7,583 nt of DNA from Bacteroidota bacterium (lineage in GTDB: Bacteria > Bacteroidota > Bacteroidia > Bacteroidales > B18-G4), in the NCBI GenBank assembly GCA_030635045.1, contig DAOVZP010000067.1, positions 1 through 7,583 of the forward strand, given 5' to 3'. Positions within the stretch are counted from its first letter, which is position 1; each line of letters begins with the position of its first letter. Below, in pieces: positions 1 through 6,877 of the stretch. The notes under the pieces are model-generated. The model was not told where the DNA came from. It was given only the letters and a program-made list of their open reading frames with translations, and ran no database searches. Made by a program: the position numbers and the translations under genes.

Positions 1-14
1 TGGATTGATTGCAT
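1..14 (-). CDS. Possible start of a downstream gene (four codons visible)
   Basis: Just after the aroB stop codon (18-20, minus strand) there is an ATG at 14-12 on the minus strand, read as Met-Gln-Ser-Ile before the window ends. A GGAG sequence inside the last codons of aroB sits about 8 bases upstream. It is the only good Shine-Dalgarno-like element next to a start in this window. The very short gap fits a fifth gene of the same leftward operon. In some Bacteroidota a proline dehydrogenase gene lies next to aroB, but four codons cannot identify a product, so no function is assigned. Confidence 0.3.
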
Positions 15-17
15 GGC

Positions 18-1088
18 TCACGCTCCTGTAATTTCAAGATAATTCTTCAGGCTGCCTTTTATGATCCCCTCCGGGCATGAAATTCCAAACCTGCACTTGC
101 CTGTTGCCTCTATCAACGACATACGGATATCGTCCCTGAAGTTCTTTTTATCATGCCTGATCAAATTTATGATACCATCGATATCTTTTTCGCGAAATGA
201 TACCTTTGGGAAAGTGCTCAGGATATATTTCCCGATCTCAAGATAATCCTCTTCCCGCAGTTTTAAAATTTGCTTTGAGATGAATGCTTCACAAAGCATG
301 CCTGCAGCAACGGCATAGCCATGCTTTATCTCATCTCCATTGCTGAAATACAAAGCTTCCAGTGCATGCCCTACGCTATGGCCGAAGTTCAGGCATTGCC
401 TTTCAGCCCGGTCATGGAAATCCCTGGTGGTGACTTCATTTTTTATACTTGCTGTCCTTCGGATAATGTCTCCAGTGATATTTTTTATAAGTGATTCTTT
501 CCCCTCGATCTGTAAAAGCTTTTCAAACAGGGCTTTGTCAAAGGCAATGGCTGTCTTCAGGATCTCTGCATACCCGGAAAGAAACTCATCCCGGGGCAGG
601 GTCTGAAGAAATTGCGGGTAGATGATCACTGCCTCTGCCCGGGCAAAGGTCCCGGCCTGGTTCTTTACTTTGCTGAGGTTGATGGCTGTCTTGCCACCAA
701 TGGCGGCATCAACCATTCCCAGGAGTGAGGTAGGGATGTGTACGAAAGGAATCCCCCGCTTGAAGGTAGATGCTGCAAAACCACCGATATCGGTGATCAT
801 GCCACCACCAAGGTTGATGAGCCGGCTGTTGCGGCCGGCACCATGGTGCTGCAGGAAACTCCAGATATGGTGCAGGCTGGTGATATTTTTTTCATCATCA
901 CCGGCATCAAGCACTATAAGATGCTCATCATTAAGATCGGGAAACAGCTTTCGGATAATAGGATAACACTTATCTGCAGTATGCTTATCTGCCAGGAAGA
1001 AGTTCTTTTCCGTTTCACCAATGTATTTTGATAAAACCTTTCCGGGGTTTTCAGGGCCTGCATAAACGATATTGTCTGAATGCGGCAT
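18..1088 (-). CDS. aroB: 3-dehydroquinate synthase
   Basis: This 356-residue cytoplasmic enzyme converts DAHP to 3-dehydroquinate, the second step of the shikimate pathway to aromatic amino acids, folate and quinones. It needs NAD and a divalent metal. Visible family motifs, in order, are the NAD-binding GGGMITDIGGF (94-104), the TSLLGMVDAAIGGKTAIN segment (120-137), the Lys-Asn pair at 142-143, SGYAEILK (171-178), NFGHSVGHALE (234-244) and HGYAVAAGM (256-264). The expected metal ligands are Glu175, His237 and His256, and all are present. DKKN at 313-316 is also typical. The length matches normal single-domain AroB. The ATG lies 11 bases after the upstream dehydrogenase stop with no clear ribosome binding site. 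The gene is probably co-transcribed with porX, tsaE and that dehydrogenase. Nothing is broken or missing. Confidence 0.96.
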   Translation of the reverse strand: MPHSDNIVYAGPENPGKVLSKYIGETEKNFFLADKHTADKCYPIIRKLFPDLNDEHLIVLDAGDDEKNITSLHHIWSFLQHHGAGRNSRLINLGGGMITDIGGFAASTFKRGIPFVHIPTSLLGMVDAAIGGKTAINLSKVKNQAGTFARAEAVIIYPQFLQTLPRDEFLSGYAEILKTAIAFDKALFEKLLQIEGKESLIKNITGDIIRRTASIKNEVTTRDFHDRAERQCLNFGHSVGHALEALYFSNGDEIKHGYAVAAGMLCEAFISKQILKLREEDYLEIGKYILSTFPKVSFREKDIDGIINLIRHDKKNFRDDIRMSLIEATGKCRFGISCPEGIIKGSLKNYLEITGA

Positions 1089-1099
1089 CAGGAAGGGGC

Positions 1100-2320
1100 T
1101 TACATGGCTGAGATCAGTAGTTCAATATCCCTGAACGGAAGGCCGAACACTTCGCTGATATGCTTATTGGTGATGGCTCCGTTAAAAATGTATACTCCCT
1201 TGCAAATGGGATAGTCGGTTTTGAGCAGTTTTACGAGTCCGCCGGATTCCCCGATCTTCATCAGCACAGGGGTGAAGAAATTGCTCAGTGCACAGGATGC
1301 CGTGTAGGGTACGCTTGCTGCTATGTTGGGGACACAATAGTGTGTAACGTCATATTCCTTGAAAACCGGTTCATTATGGTTTGTAAGCTTCGAGGTTTCA
1401 AAGCAACCACCCTGGTCAATGCTGACATCGATGATCACCGAGCCCGCTTTCATGCGTTTTACCATATCCCTGCTGATCACACAGGGGGCTTTCCCTTCGT
1501 TAGCACGGATAGCTCCGATCACAATATCAGCTGTTTGTATTGTTTCCTGCAAAAGCTTAGGCTGTAAAACGGATGTATAGATCCGGTTATTAAGATGTTT
1601 GTGAATTCTTCTCAGTTTGGAGATAGATCCATCGAAGACTTTCACCAGCGCACCCATTCCAAGGGCGATGCGGGCAGCACTCTCACCAACCGTGCCGGCG
1701 CCCAGGATCACCACCTCTGTGGGTGCGATACCCGGAAAACCACCCAGCATGACTCCTCGTCCGTATTCGGGATGGCTGAGGTAGCGGGCAGCGATCACAA
1801 TGGAGGTATTCCCGACGATCTCGCTCATTGCCCTGACCACCGGAAAGGATCCTGCTTTGTCGCGGATCAGTTCAAAGGCAAGGGTGGTAAGCTTTTTGCC
1901 GGCAAGCTTTTTAAAGTATTCTTTATTTCTTCCATTTACATCGAGGGCTGAGATAAGTGCACTGCCCGGGGTACAAAATTCTATCTCTTCCGCTGTGGGA
2001 GGGGCAATTTTCAGAATGATGCCGGCCTTATATGCTTCCTCCGTGCTGTAAACGATCTCAGCACCGGCTTCACTGTATTCATGATCCGAAAAGTGGGCTG
2101 CATCGCCGGCAGTGGATTCCATAATTACGCGATGGCCGTGGCCACATAAGAAGCTTACGGCTTCAGGCGTCAGGGGGACACGGGTTTCCTGGTAGGTGGT
2201 CTCTTTCGGGATCCCGATGATTATGTTCTTTCTGGTCTGGTATACCTCGAGCATCTCTTCCCTGGGCATTAGCTGCTCAGAATGAGAGAAGTTAGAAAAT
2301 CCCTGATTTTCATTTTCCAT
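1100..2320 (-). CDS. Alanine dehydrogenase / transhydrogenase-alpha family protein lacking two canonical catalytic residues
   Basis: A 406-residue member of the alanine dehydrogenase and PntA-like family. Canonical alanine dehydrogenase interconverts L-alanine and pyruvate with NAD. Family signatures are IGIPKET (35-41), ETRVPLTPEAV with substrate Arg47, the Rossmann loop GAGTVGESAARIALGMGA (207-224) followed by acidic Asp230, and DVSIDQGGCFETS (298-310) with Asp302 matching the catalytic Asp270 of classical enzymes. My alignment from memory to the M. tuberculosis enzyme puts Ala106 where Lys75 should be (ILKIAPP, 102-108) and Asp127 where His96 should be (ISALD, 123-127). Those regions look more like transhydrogenase alpha subunits. 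About 30 extra N-terminal residues precede the core; I recall similar extensions in Bacteroidota homologues. The ATG follows the tsaE stop by four bases. Family membership is firm; alanine dehydrogenase activity is not, so I give no gene symbol. Confidence 0.88.
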   Translation of the reverse strand: MENENQGFSNFSHSEQLMPREEMLEVYQTRKNIIIGIPKETTYQETRVPLTPEAVSFLCGHGHRVIMESTAGDAAHFSDHEYSEAGAEIVYSTEEAYKAGIILKIAPPTAEEIEFCTPGSALISALDVNGRNKEYFKKLAGKKLTTLAFELIRDKAGSFPVVRAMSEIVGNTSIVIAARYLSHPEYGRGVMLGGFPGIAPTEVVILGAGTVGESAARIALGMGALVKVFDGSISKLRRIHKHLNNRIYTSVLQPKLLQETIQTADIVIGAIRANEGKAPCVISRDMVKRMKAGSVIIDVSIDQGGCFETSKLTNHNEPVFKEYDVTHYCVPNIAASVPYTASCALSNFFTPVLMKIGESGGLVKLLKTDYPICKGVYIFNGAITNKHISEVFGLPFRDIELLISAM

Positions 2321-2324
2321 ATTA

Positions 2325-2747
2325 TCAGCATTTTACCAGGATCTCACGCTTTCCATCCTCCCTCTCCCTGATCTTAACGTATACGTATTTGTCAGGCAAA
2401 AGTTCGCGGATCTTTTCCGGCCATTCAACAAAAACATAATTGCCACTGTAAAAGTAGGTTTCATACCCTATATCCATCACTTCTTCAAGCTTTTTGATCC
2501 TGTAAACATCAAAATGGTAGACAGGCCCGGAATTTTCGCTCCGGTACTCGTTGATAAGTGCAAAGGTGGGGCTTGTCACGATATCGGTAACCTTCAAGGC
2601 TTTGCAGAAACCTTTGATCAGGGTCGTTTTTCCGCTGCCCATATCTCCATATATCGCAAACAGGCGTGGACCTCCACAATCAGCGAGGATCTCTTCGGCG
2701 ATGCCGTCCAGTTCATCAAGCTTATGGCAGATGTATAGCTGTTCCAT
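2325..2747 (-). CDS. tsaE: tRNA t6A biosynthesis ATPase TsaE
   Basis: A 140-residue P-loop ATPase. With TsaD and TsaB it forms the complex that makes N6-threonylcarbamoyladenosine at position 37 of ANN-decoding tRNAs, in the cytoplasm. Visible motifs are Walker A GDMGSGKTT (34-42, Lys40), the family SPTFALINEY (59-68), HFDVYRI (78-84) and VFVEWPEKI (105-113). All sit in the usual order, and the length is normal for the family. The open frame continues upstream to an ATG at 2813. Starting there would add 22 low-complexity Ser/Pro/Arg residues and overlap the 3' end of porX by 62 bases. The ATG at 2747 lies four bases after the porX stop and begins MEQLYICHKLDEL, as expected for TsaE. Tight spacing on both sides suggests translational coupling within the operon. 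Confidence 0.95.
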   Translation of the reverse strand: MEQLYICHKLDELDGIAEEILADCGGPRLFAIYGDMGSGKTTLIKGFCKALKVTDIVTSPTFALINEYRSENSGPVYHFDVYRIKKLEEVMDIGYETYFYSGNYVFVEWPEKIRELLPDKYVYVKIREREDGKREILVKC

Positions 2748-2751
2748 AGCT

Positions 2752-4308
2752 CTATGCTTTCGGGCTGAGGGTGATGATGGGGATGAGCATCTCTTCGAGG
2801 GATATCCCACCATGCTGGAAAGTATTTCTATAGTACTTTACGTAATAATTGTAATTGTTGGGATAGGCAAAGAAATCCCTGTTCCGGCAAAAAACATAGG
2901 ATGTGCTTACATTGGTCCTCGGAAGGAATATGTCATCGGGATTCCGGACATCAAAAACTTGCTTTGACTCATAGTTCAGGTTTCTTCCTGACTTATAGCG
3001 CAGGTTGGTAGTGGTATTTCTGTCGCCAACGATCTTCACGGGGTCTTCAACTTTTACTGATCCGTGATCTGTTGTGATGATCACCGGAATTTGTTTCTCT
3101 GATAATTGCTTGATGATATCGAGCAGTGAAGAATGCTCAAACCACGACAGCATCAGCGAGCGGTAGGCAGCTTCATCATCGGCCAGCTCCCTGATGATCT
3201 CCATCTCGGTACGTGCGTGTGACAGCATGTCGACAAAATTATACACGATCACATTCAGGTCGTTATTGTATAAATTCGAAAGATTATCCGATAGCCTTTT
3301 GCCGGCATCCAGGTTGAGCACTTTGTTATACCCGTATTTTATGTTTTTGCCAAATCGCTTCAGCTGTTCGCCCAGAAGCTCTCCTTCGAACTGGTTTTTG
3401 CTGCCTTCGGCATCTTCCGGAGTCCAGTATTGCGGATGACGTTTTTCGATCTCTGTGGGCATAAGTCCGGAAAAGATCGCATTCCGTGCGTATTGTGTGG
3501 TTGTCGGGAGGATGCTGTAATAGATCTCATCGTTGTCTACCCTGTAGAACTCTTCGATACGGGGCTGTATGGCTTTCCATTGGTCATAGCGGAGGTTGTC
3601 GATCAGCAGCACAAAGAGGGGCTTCCCTTCCTTAAGCATTGGAAAGACCTTGTCTTTGAACAAAGTGGGAGACATCACCGGTTTATCATCACTCCGGCCA
3701 TTAATCCAATCCAGGTAATTCTTCTCTATATATTTGGAAAACACCTGATTGGCTTCTGTTTTCTGCATATTGAGGATGTCCAGGACATTATCGTCAGTAG
3801 TTTTTTCGAGATCGAGCTCCCATCTGACAAGGCGCTTATACATTTCTACCCATTCATCATGGTTCAGCCCCATAGAAATATCCATACCGATGGTGCGGAA
3901 TTCCTGCTGATATGCCATGGTAGTTTTTTCACTGATAAGCTTCTTATGTTCCAGGTTTTTCTTCAGTGAAAGCAGGATCTGGTTGGGGTTAACAGGTTTG
4001 ATGAGGTAATCAGAGATCTTCGACCCGATGGCATCTTCCATAATAGACTCCTCTTCACTTTTGGTGATCATCACCACGGGGAGGTTAGGATAGATGGCCT
4101 TGATCTCGGCCAGGGTCTCAATTCCTGACATGCCGGGCATATGTTCATCGAGAAAGACAATGTCGAATGGCCGTTCCCGGATAAGGTCCATTGCATCGTC
4201 GCCATTGTTGGAGGTCACGACCTCGTATCCTTTTTGTTCCAGGAAGAGTATGTGTGGCTTTAGCAGGTCTATCTCGTCATCTGCCCATAAAATACTGATG
4301 TTTTCCAT
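2752..4308 (-). CDS. porX: PorX-type response regulator with PglZ domain
   Basis: A 518-residue cytoplasmic protein. Residues 1-125 are a CheY-like receiver with acidic pocket Asp10/Asp11, phosphoacceptor Asp54 (VFLDEHMPG), Thr82 (MITKSEEE) and Lys104 (YLIKPVNP). A helical linker (about 125-205) leads to a PglZ domain of the alkaline phosphatase superfamily. Its metal-site candidates are Asp237 (LLIDNLRYD), the catalytic Thr in TTTQYARN (269-276), Asp360 and His364 (NFVDMLSHAR), Asp414-His415 (TTDHG) and His499 (FQHGGISLEEM). All are intact, so the enzyme is probably active. The order and sequence match PorX, which with the sensor PorY controls T9SS genes in Porphyromonas and Flavobacterium and has reported phosphodiesterase activity on oligonucleotides. 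No porY gene lies here, as is usual. It is first in the leftward operon and carries a possible TAAATTTG promoter box upstream. Confidence 0.93.
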   Translation of the reverse strand: MENISILWADDEIDLLKPHILFLEQKGYEVVTSNNGDDAMDLIRERPFDIVFLDEHMPGMSGIETLAEIKAIYPNLPVVMITKSEEESIMEDAIGSKISDYLIKPVNPNQILLSLKKNLEHKKLISEKTTMAYQQEFRTIGMDISMGLNHDEWVEMYKRLVRWELDLEKTTDDNVLDILNMQKTEANQVFSKYIEKNYLDWINGRSDDKPVMSPTLFKDKVFPMLKEGKPLFVLLIDNLRYDQWKAIQPRIEEFYRVDNDEIYYSILPTTTQYARNAIFSGLMPTEIEKRHPQYWTPEDAEGSKNQFEGELLGEQLKRFGKNIKYGYNKVLNLDAGKRLSDNLSNLYNNDLNVIVYNFVDMLSHARTEMEIIRELADDEAAYRSLMLSWFEHSSLLDIIKQLSEKQIPVIITTDHGSVKVEDPVKIVGDRNTTTNLRYKSGRNLNYESKQVFDVRNPDDIFLPRTNVSTSYVFCRNRDFFAYPNNYNYYVKYYRNTFQHGGISLEEMLIPIITLSPKA

Positions 4309-4385
4309 AATATATTGTAGTGTTTATGCCTGTCCGGGGAGCTCCCGTCTGTAAGGTCATTCAAAAAAAAGTCGTAATATTGAAA

Positions 4386-4409
4386 TGTAATTTTTACAAA
4401 TTTATTGTA
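4386..4409. repeat. Two overlapping short inverted repeats, candidate operators
   Basis: TGTAA-TTT-TTACA at 4386-4398 and TACAA-ATTTA-TTGTA at 4395-4409 are each perfect in their five-base arms and share bases 4395-4398. They cover the candidate porX promoter box on the minus strand (4397-4404). Position and symmetry suggest a regulator binding site. In AT-rich DNA, five-base arms can arise by chance, so this is a candidate only. Confidence 0.3.
4397..4404 (-). promoter_or_regulatory. Candidate Bacteroidota -7 box for porX (TAAATTTG)
   Basis: Read on the minus strand this is an exact match to the Bacteroidota primary-sigma -7 consensus TAnnTTTG. It would start the porX transcript near 4390 and leave a leader of about 80 bases. 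A TTTG that could be the -33 box is found on the minus strand at 4434-4431. Its spacing is 26 bases, longer than the usual 19 or so, which lowers confidence. Confidence 0.4.
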
Positions 4410-4446
4410 TCTGGAACCATTTTCCTCATACAAAAATACGACATCA

Positions 4447-5697
4447 GTGCGGCATTCCTCCTTCAACGGCAGAAAAATTTTTAACGACCCGGTCTACGGC
4501 TTTATCACAGTGGGAAATCCACTGCTGTTTGATCTCATTGAGCATCCCTGGTTTCAGCGATTGCGCAGGATCAGGCAATTGGGCATGACAGACACGGTTT
4601 ATCCGGGTGCCCTGCATACCCGTTACCAACATTCGATAGGGGCCATGCACCTGATGAACCAGGCCATCCATGCCCTGCAAATCAAGGGGGTGGACATCAG
4701 TAAGCAGGAATCCCTCGATGCGGCTGTAGCCATACTGCTGCACGACATCGGCCATGGGCCATTCTCACATGCCCTGGAAAACTCCATCATCGGGAATATT
4801 GATCATGAGATGATCTCCGGCCTATACATGGATAAGCTAAATGAGATATTTGAAGGAGAGCTTTCAGGTGCTATCAGCATCTTTCAGAATACACATAAGC
4901 GTAAGTTCCTTCATCAAATGGTTTCCAGTCAGCTCGACATGGACAGACTGGATTACCTCAAGCGCGACAGCTTCTATACCGGGGTGTCGGAGGGTGTGGT
5001 CAATGTGGAACGGATCATTAAAATGTTGTTTGTGGCAGAGGATAAGCTGGTGGTTGAAGAGAAGGGGATCTATTCCATTGAGAAATTCATCATTGCGCGC
5101 AGGTTGATGTACTGGCAGGTGTATCTGCATAAAACGGTGCTCGCGGCTGAAAATATGATGATGATGATATTGAAACGTGCCGGAGAGTTGAGCAGGAACG
5201 GGGAAACACTTTTTGCCACGCCGGTACTGTCGTTTTTTCTAAAATCCCGGCTGGGTAAAAATGAGTTGCTGCACGAGCCCGCTGTGATTGAGCAGTTTTC
5301 ACTGCTCGACGACTATGATATCTATGCAGCGATAAAAGTCTGGGCCCGGGTTGATGACCCTGTCCTTTCCCGTTTATGCAATATGCTGGTAAACAGGCAG
5401 CTCTTTAATACCGATCTGCAGGCAGAACCATTTGCTGAAGGAAGGTTTGAGCGGCTGAAGGCAGAAATTGCAAAGAAATACGGGATTACTCCTGAAGATG
5501 CTGATTACTTTATCATTTCCAATTCCACGGAAAACCATGCCTATCACCCAAAAAGTGATAAGATCAACATTTACTATAAATCCGGTGAGGTGATGGATAT
5601 TGCCAATGCTTCGGATCAGTTGAATATTACGGTCCTGCACAAGACGGTTACCAAATACTTCATGTGTTTCCCAAAAGAATTCAGGGATTGTTTATAA
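4447..5697 (+). CDS. SAMHD1-like HD-domain phosphohydrolase, non-ATG start
   Basis: Metal-dependent HD-superfamily phosphohydrolase, 416 residues from GTG 4447 or 430 from TTG 4405. The sequence resembles the SAMHD1/dGTPase branch. The start has KIFNDPVYGFI and HPWFQRLRRIRQLG. The metal-binding set is His in TRYQHSIGAMH, His-Asp in LLHDIGHGPFSHALE and Asp in LDMDRLDYLKRDS; from GTG these are about His62, His99-Asp100 and Asp166. Close relatives hydrolyse dNTPs, but many bacterial members have no proven substrate, so I name none. The frame opens after a stop at 4381-4383 and has no ATG before Met at 4585, which is inside the conserved core, so a GTG or TTG start is required. GTG 4447 gives the N-terminus closest to relatives I recall. 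It diverges from porX and precedes lpxD by 69 bases, probably in one operon. Confidence 0.87.
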   Translation: MRHSSFNGRKIFNDPVYGFITVGNPLLFDLIEHPWFQRLRRIRQLGMTDTVYPGALHTRYQHSIGAMHLMNQAIHALQIKGVDISKQESLDAAVAILLHDIGHGPFSHALENSIIGNIDHEMISGLYMDKLNEIFEGELSGAISIFQNTHKRKFLHQMVSSQLDMDRLDYLKRDSFYTGVSEGVVNVERIIKMLFVAEDKLVVEEKGIYSIEKFIIARRLMYWQVYLHKTVLAAENMMMMILKRAGELSRNGETLFATPVLSFFLKSRLGKNELLHEPAVIEQFSLLDDYDIYAAIKVWARVDDPVLSRLCNMLVNRQLFNTDLQAEPFAEGRFERLKAEIAKKYGITPEDADYFIISNSTENHAYHPKSDKINIYYKSGEVMDIANASDQLNITVLHKTVTKYFMCFPKEFRDCL

Positions 5698-5736
5698 ATC
5701 CTGAAAATATATAAAATCCTGCATTTGATAAACGTA

Positions 5737-5744
5737 TATCATTG
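5737..5744 (+). promoter_or_regulatory. Weak candidate -7 box ahead of lpxD (TATCATTG)
   Basis: One mismatch from TAnnTTTG, 22 bases before the lpxD ATG, in the 69-base gap after the HD gene. The nearest TTTG (5724-5727) is only 9 bases upstream, too close for a normal -33 box. The gap holds no hairpin that looks like a terminator, so read-through from the HD gene is also likely. Confidence 0.18.
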
Positions 5745-5766
5745 CAGATAGATTCAAACACAAACT

Positions 5767-6804
5767 ATGAAATTTACAGCGCGACAGATAGCAGAAACAA
5801 TTGGCGGCCGTGTTGAGGGTGATCCCGAAGTATCGGTGAGCCGTGTTGTTAAGATCGATGAAGAAGGACAAGGCGGCCTCAGCTTCCTTGCCAACCCAAA
5901 GTATGAATCTTTTATTTATACTACCGGGGCAGATGTGATCATTGTGAGCAGCGATTTTAAAGCCGAAAAGGAAATAAAAGCAACCCTTGTCAGGGTTGAT
6001 GAACCCTATCTTGCCTTTGCTGCACTCCTTGAGTTCTACAACAAGATGAAGCTGGATAAATCAGGGGTCAGCGAGCATGCTTTTATCCATGAAACAGCTA
6101 AGATAGGTGAGAATGTTTATGTGGGCGAATTTGCTTTTATCGGCAAGGAGGTGATCCTCGAAGATGATGTAAAGGTTTATCCGCATACATATATCGGCGA
6201 TAATGCAAAGCTTGGGGAGGGAAGCGTGGTTTTTGCCGGCGCACGGCTTTATCATGATACCATTATTGGCGCTAATTGCATTATACATTCCGGTGTGATC
6301 ATTGGCAGCGATGGCTTTGGTTTTGCACCCAATGAAAAAGGCGAATATGTGAAAGTATCCCAGATAGGCAATGTGATCATCGAAGACGATGTGGAGATCG
6401 GATCGAATACCACCATCGACAGGGCTACCATCGGTTCAACGATTATCCGGCGTGGCGTAAAGCTTGACAACCTGATCCAGGTGGCACATAATGTGGAGAT
6501 CGGGGAAAATACTGTGATAGCTGCACAAACCGGCATTTCCGGTTCAACAAAGATCGGCAGGAACTGTATGATAGGAGGGCAGGTAGGCTTCGCAGGGCAT
6601 ATCAGGATCGGTGATAATGTTAAGATCCAGGCCAAGGCAGGCGTACCCTCTGATGTAAAGGATGGTGAGATCATCATGGGTGCGCCATCTTTCAACCTGA
6701 GACAGTACATGAGATCCTACATACATTTCAAGAATCTGCACAAGATTGTTGAAAGGCTTGATAAGCTGGAGCAAAAGATTGATGACCCCGGCAATGATGC
6801 CTGA
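5767..6804 (+). CDS. lpxD: UDP-3-O-(3-hydroxyacyl)glucosamine N-acyltransferase LpxD
   Basis: A 345-residue acyltransferase for the third step of lipid A synthesis. It moves a 3-hydroxyacyl chain from acyl carrier protein to the 2-amino group of UDP-3-O-acyl-glucosamine, in the cytoplasm. Residues 1-95 form the N-terminal uridine-binding domain (LSFLANPKYESF at 38-49). From about 100 to 305 there are left-handed beta-helix hexapeptide repeats (IGENVY, IGDNAK, IGSNTT, IGRNCM, IGDNVK). The catalytic base is His241 in QVAHNVEIGENT, and SDGFGFAP (181-188) is a further family motif. The C-terminal helix HFKNLHKIVERLDKLEQKI suits the trimeric enzyme. The length is normal and the ATG at 5767 begins MKFTARQIAE, as expected. 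There is no Shine-Dalgarno sequence, which is common in this phylum. lpxC follows 73 bases downstream. Confidence 0.97.
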   Translation: MKFTARQIAETIGGRVEGDPEVSVSRVVKIDEEGQGGLSFLANPKYESFIYTTGADVIIVSSDFKAEKEIKATLVRVDEPYLAFAALLEFYNKMKLDKSGVSEHAFIHETAKIGENVYVGEFAFIGKEVILEDDVKVYPHTYIGDNAKLGEGSVVFAGARLYHDTIIGANCIIHSGVIIGSDGFGFAPNEKGEYVKVSQIGNVIIEDDVEIGSNTTIDRATIGSTIIRRGVKLDNLIQVAHNVEIGENTVIAAQTGISGSTKIGRNCMIGGQVGFAGHIRIGDNVKIQAKAGVPSDVKDGEIIMGAPSFNLRQYMRSYIHFKNLHKIVERLDKLEQKIDDPGNDA

Positions 6805-6839
6805 GTCATTTTATTCCTGCCAATTATTGCAAATTTTAT

Positions 6840-6847
6840 TACTTTTG
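6840..6847 (+). promoter_or_regulatory. Candidate Bacteroidota -7 box for lpxC (TACTTTTG)
   Basis: Exact match to TAnnTTTG in the AT-rich 73-base gap between lpxD and lpxC, ending 30 bases before the lpxC ATG. The predicted start of transcription would be near 6853, with a leader of about 25 bases. No convincing TTTG lies at the -33 position (the bases there are CTGC or CCTG, and an ATTG is too close at 6826-6829). It may be an internal promoter that boosts lpxC within the operon. Confidence 0.35.
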
Positions 6848-6877
6848 CGGAAATTCTGAAATACCCTCTATTTCTCT

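Larger units (their letters stand above)
4309..4446. promoter_or_regulatory. Divergent control region between porX and the HD phosphohydrolase gene
   Basis: This is the only place in the window where two transcription units point away from each other, so promoters for both must lie in or near it. It holds AT-rich DNA at 4352-4445 and a GC-rich patch near the porX side, with the perfect 10-base palindrome GGGAGCTCCC at 4337-4346 in the likely porX leader. Two overlapping inverted repeats lie at 4386-4409. If the HD gene starts at TTG 4405 instead of GTG 4447, the region shrinks to 96 bases. Confidence 0.7.

Noticed and set aside
2551..2967. 138-codon plus-strand open frame spanning the tsaE/porX junction
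   Set aside because: It is antisense to two well-supported genes, has no family motif, and its hydrophobic stretch comes from the complement of porX codons.
3430..3969. 179-codon open frame on the plus strand inside porX
   Set aside because: It lies fully antisense to the conserved PglZ and linker region of porX, has no recognisable motif and reads as a cysteine- and phenylalanine-rich shadow of the real gene.
4337..4346. Perfect palindrome GGGAGCTCCC in the porX leader
   Set aside because: Ten bases with no loop and no T-run; too short to be a terminator and not repeated elsewhere, so not listed as a separate site.
4269..4466. 65-codon minus-strand open frame over the divergent region
   Set aside because: It overlaps the start of porX in another frame and has no similarity that I recognise; the region is better explained as promoter DNA.
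5155..5166. Four ATG codons in a row in the HD gene (phase-variation repeat?)
   Set aside because: Only four trinucleotide units, and a change of one unit would not shift the frame; it encodes a Met run in a helical part of the protein.
5698..5766. Terminator between the HD gene and lpxD
   Set aside because: No GC-rich stem followed by a T-run is visible; the gap is plain AT-rich DNA.
6252..6710. 152-codon minus-strand open frame inside lpxD
   Set aside because: The Pro/Ile-rich repeating pattern is the complement of the LpxD hexapeptide repeats, so it is a shadow.
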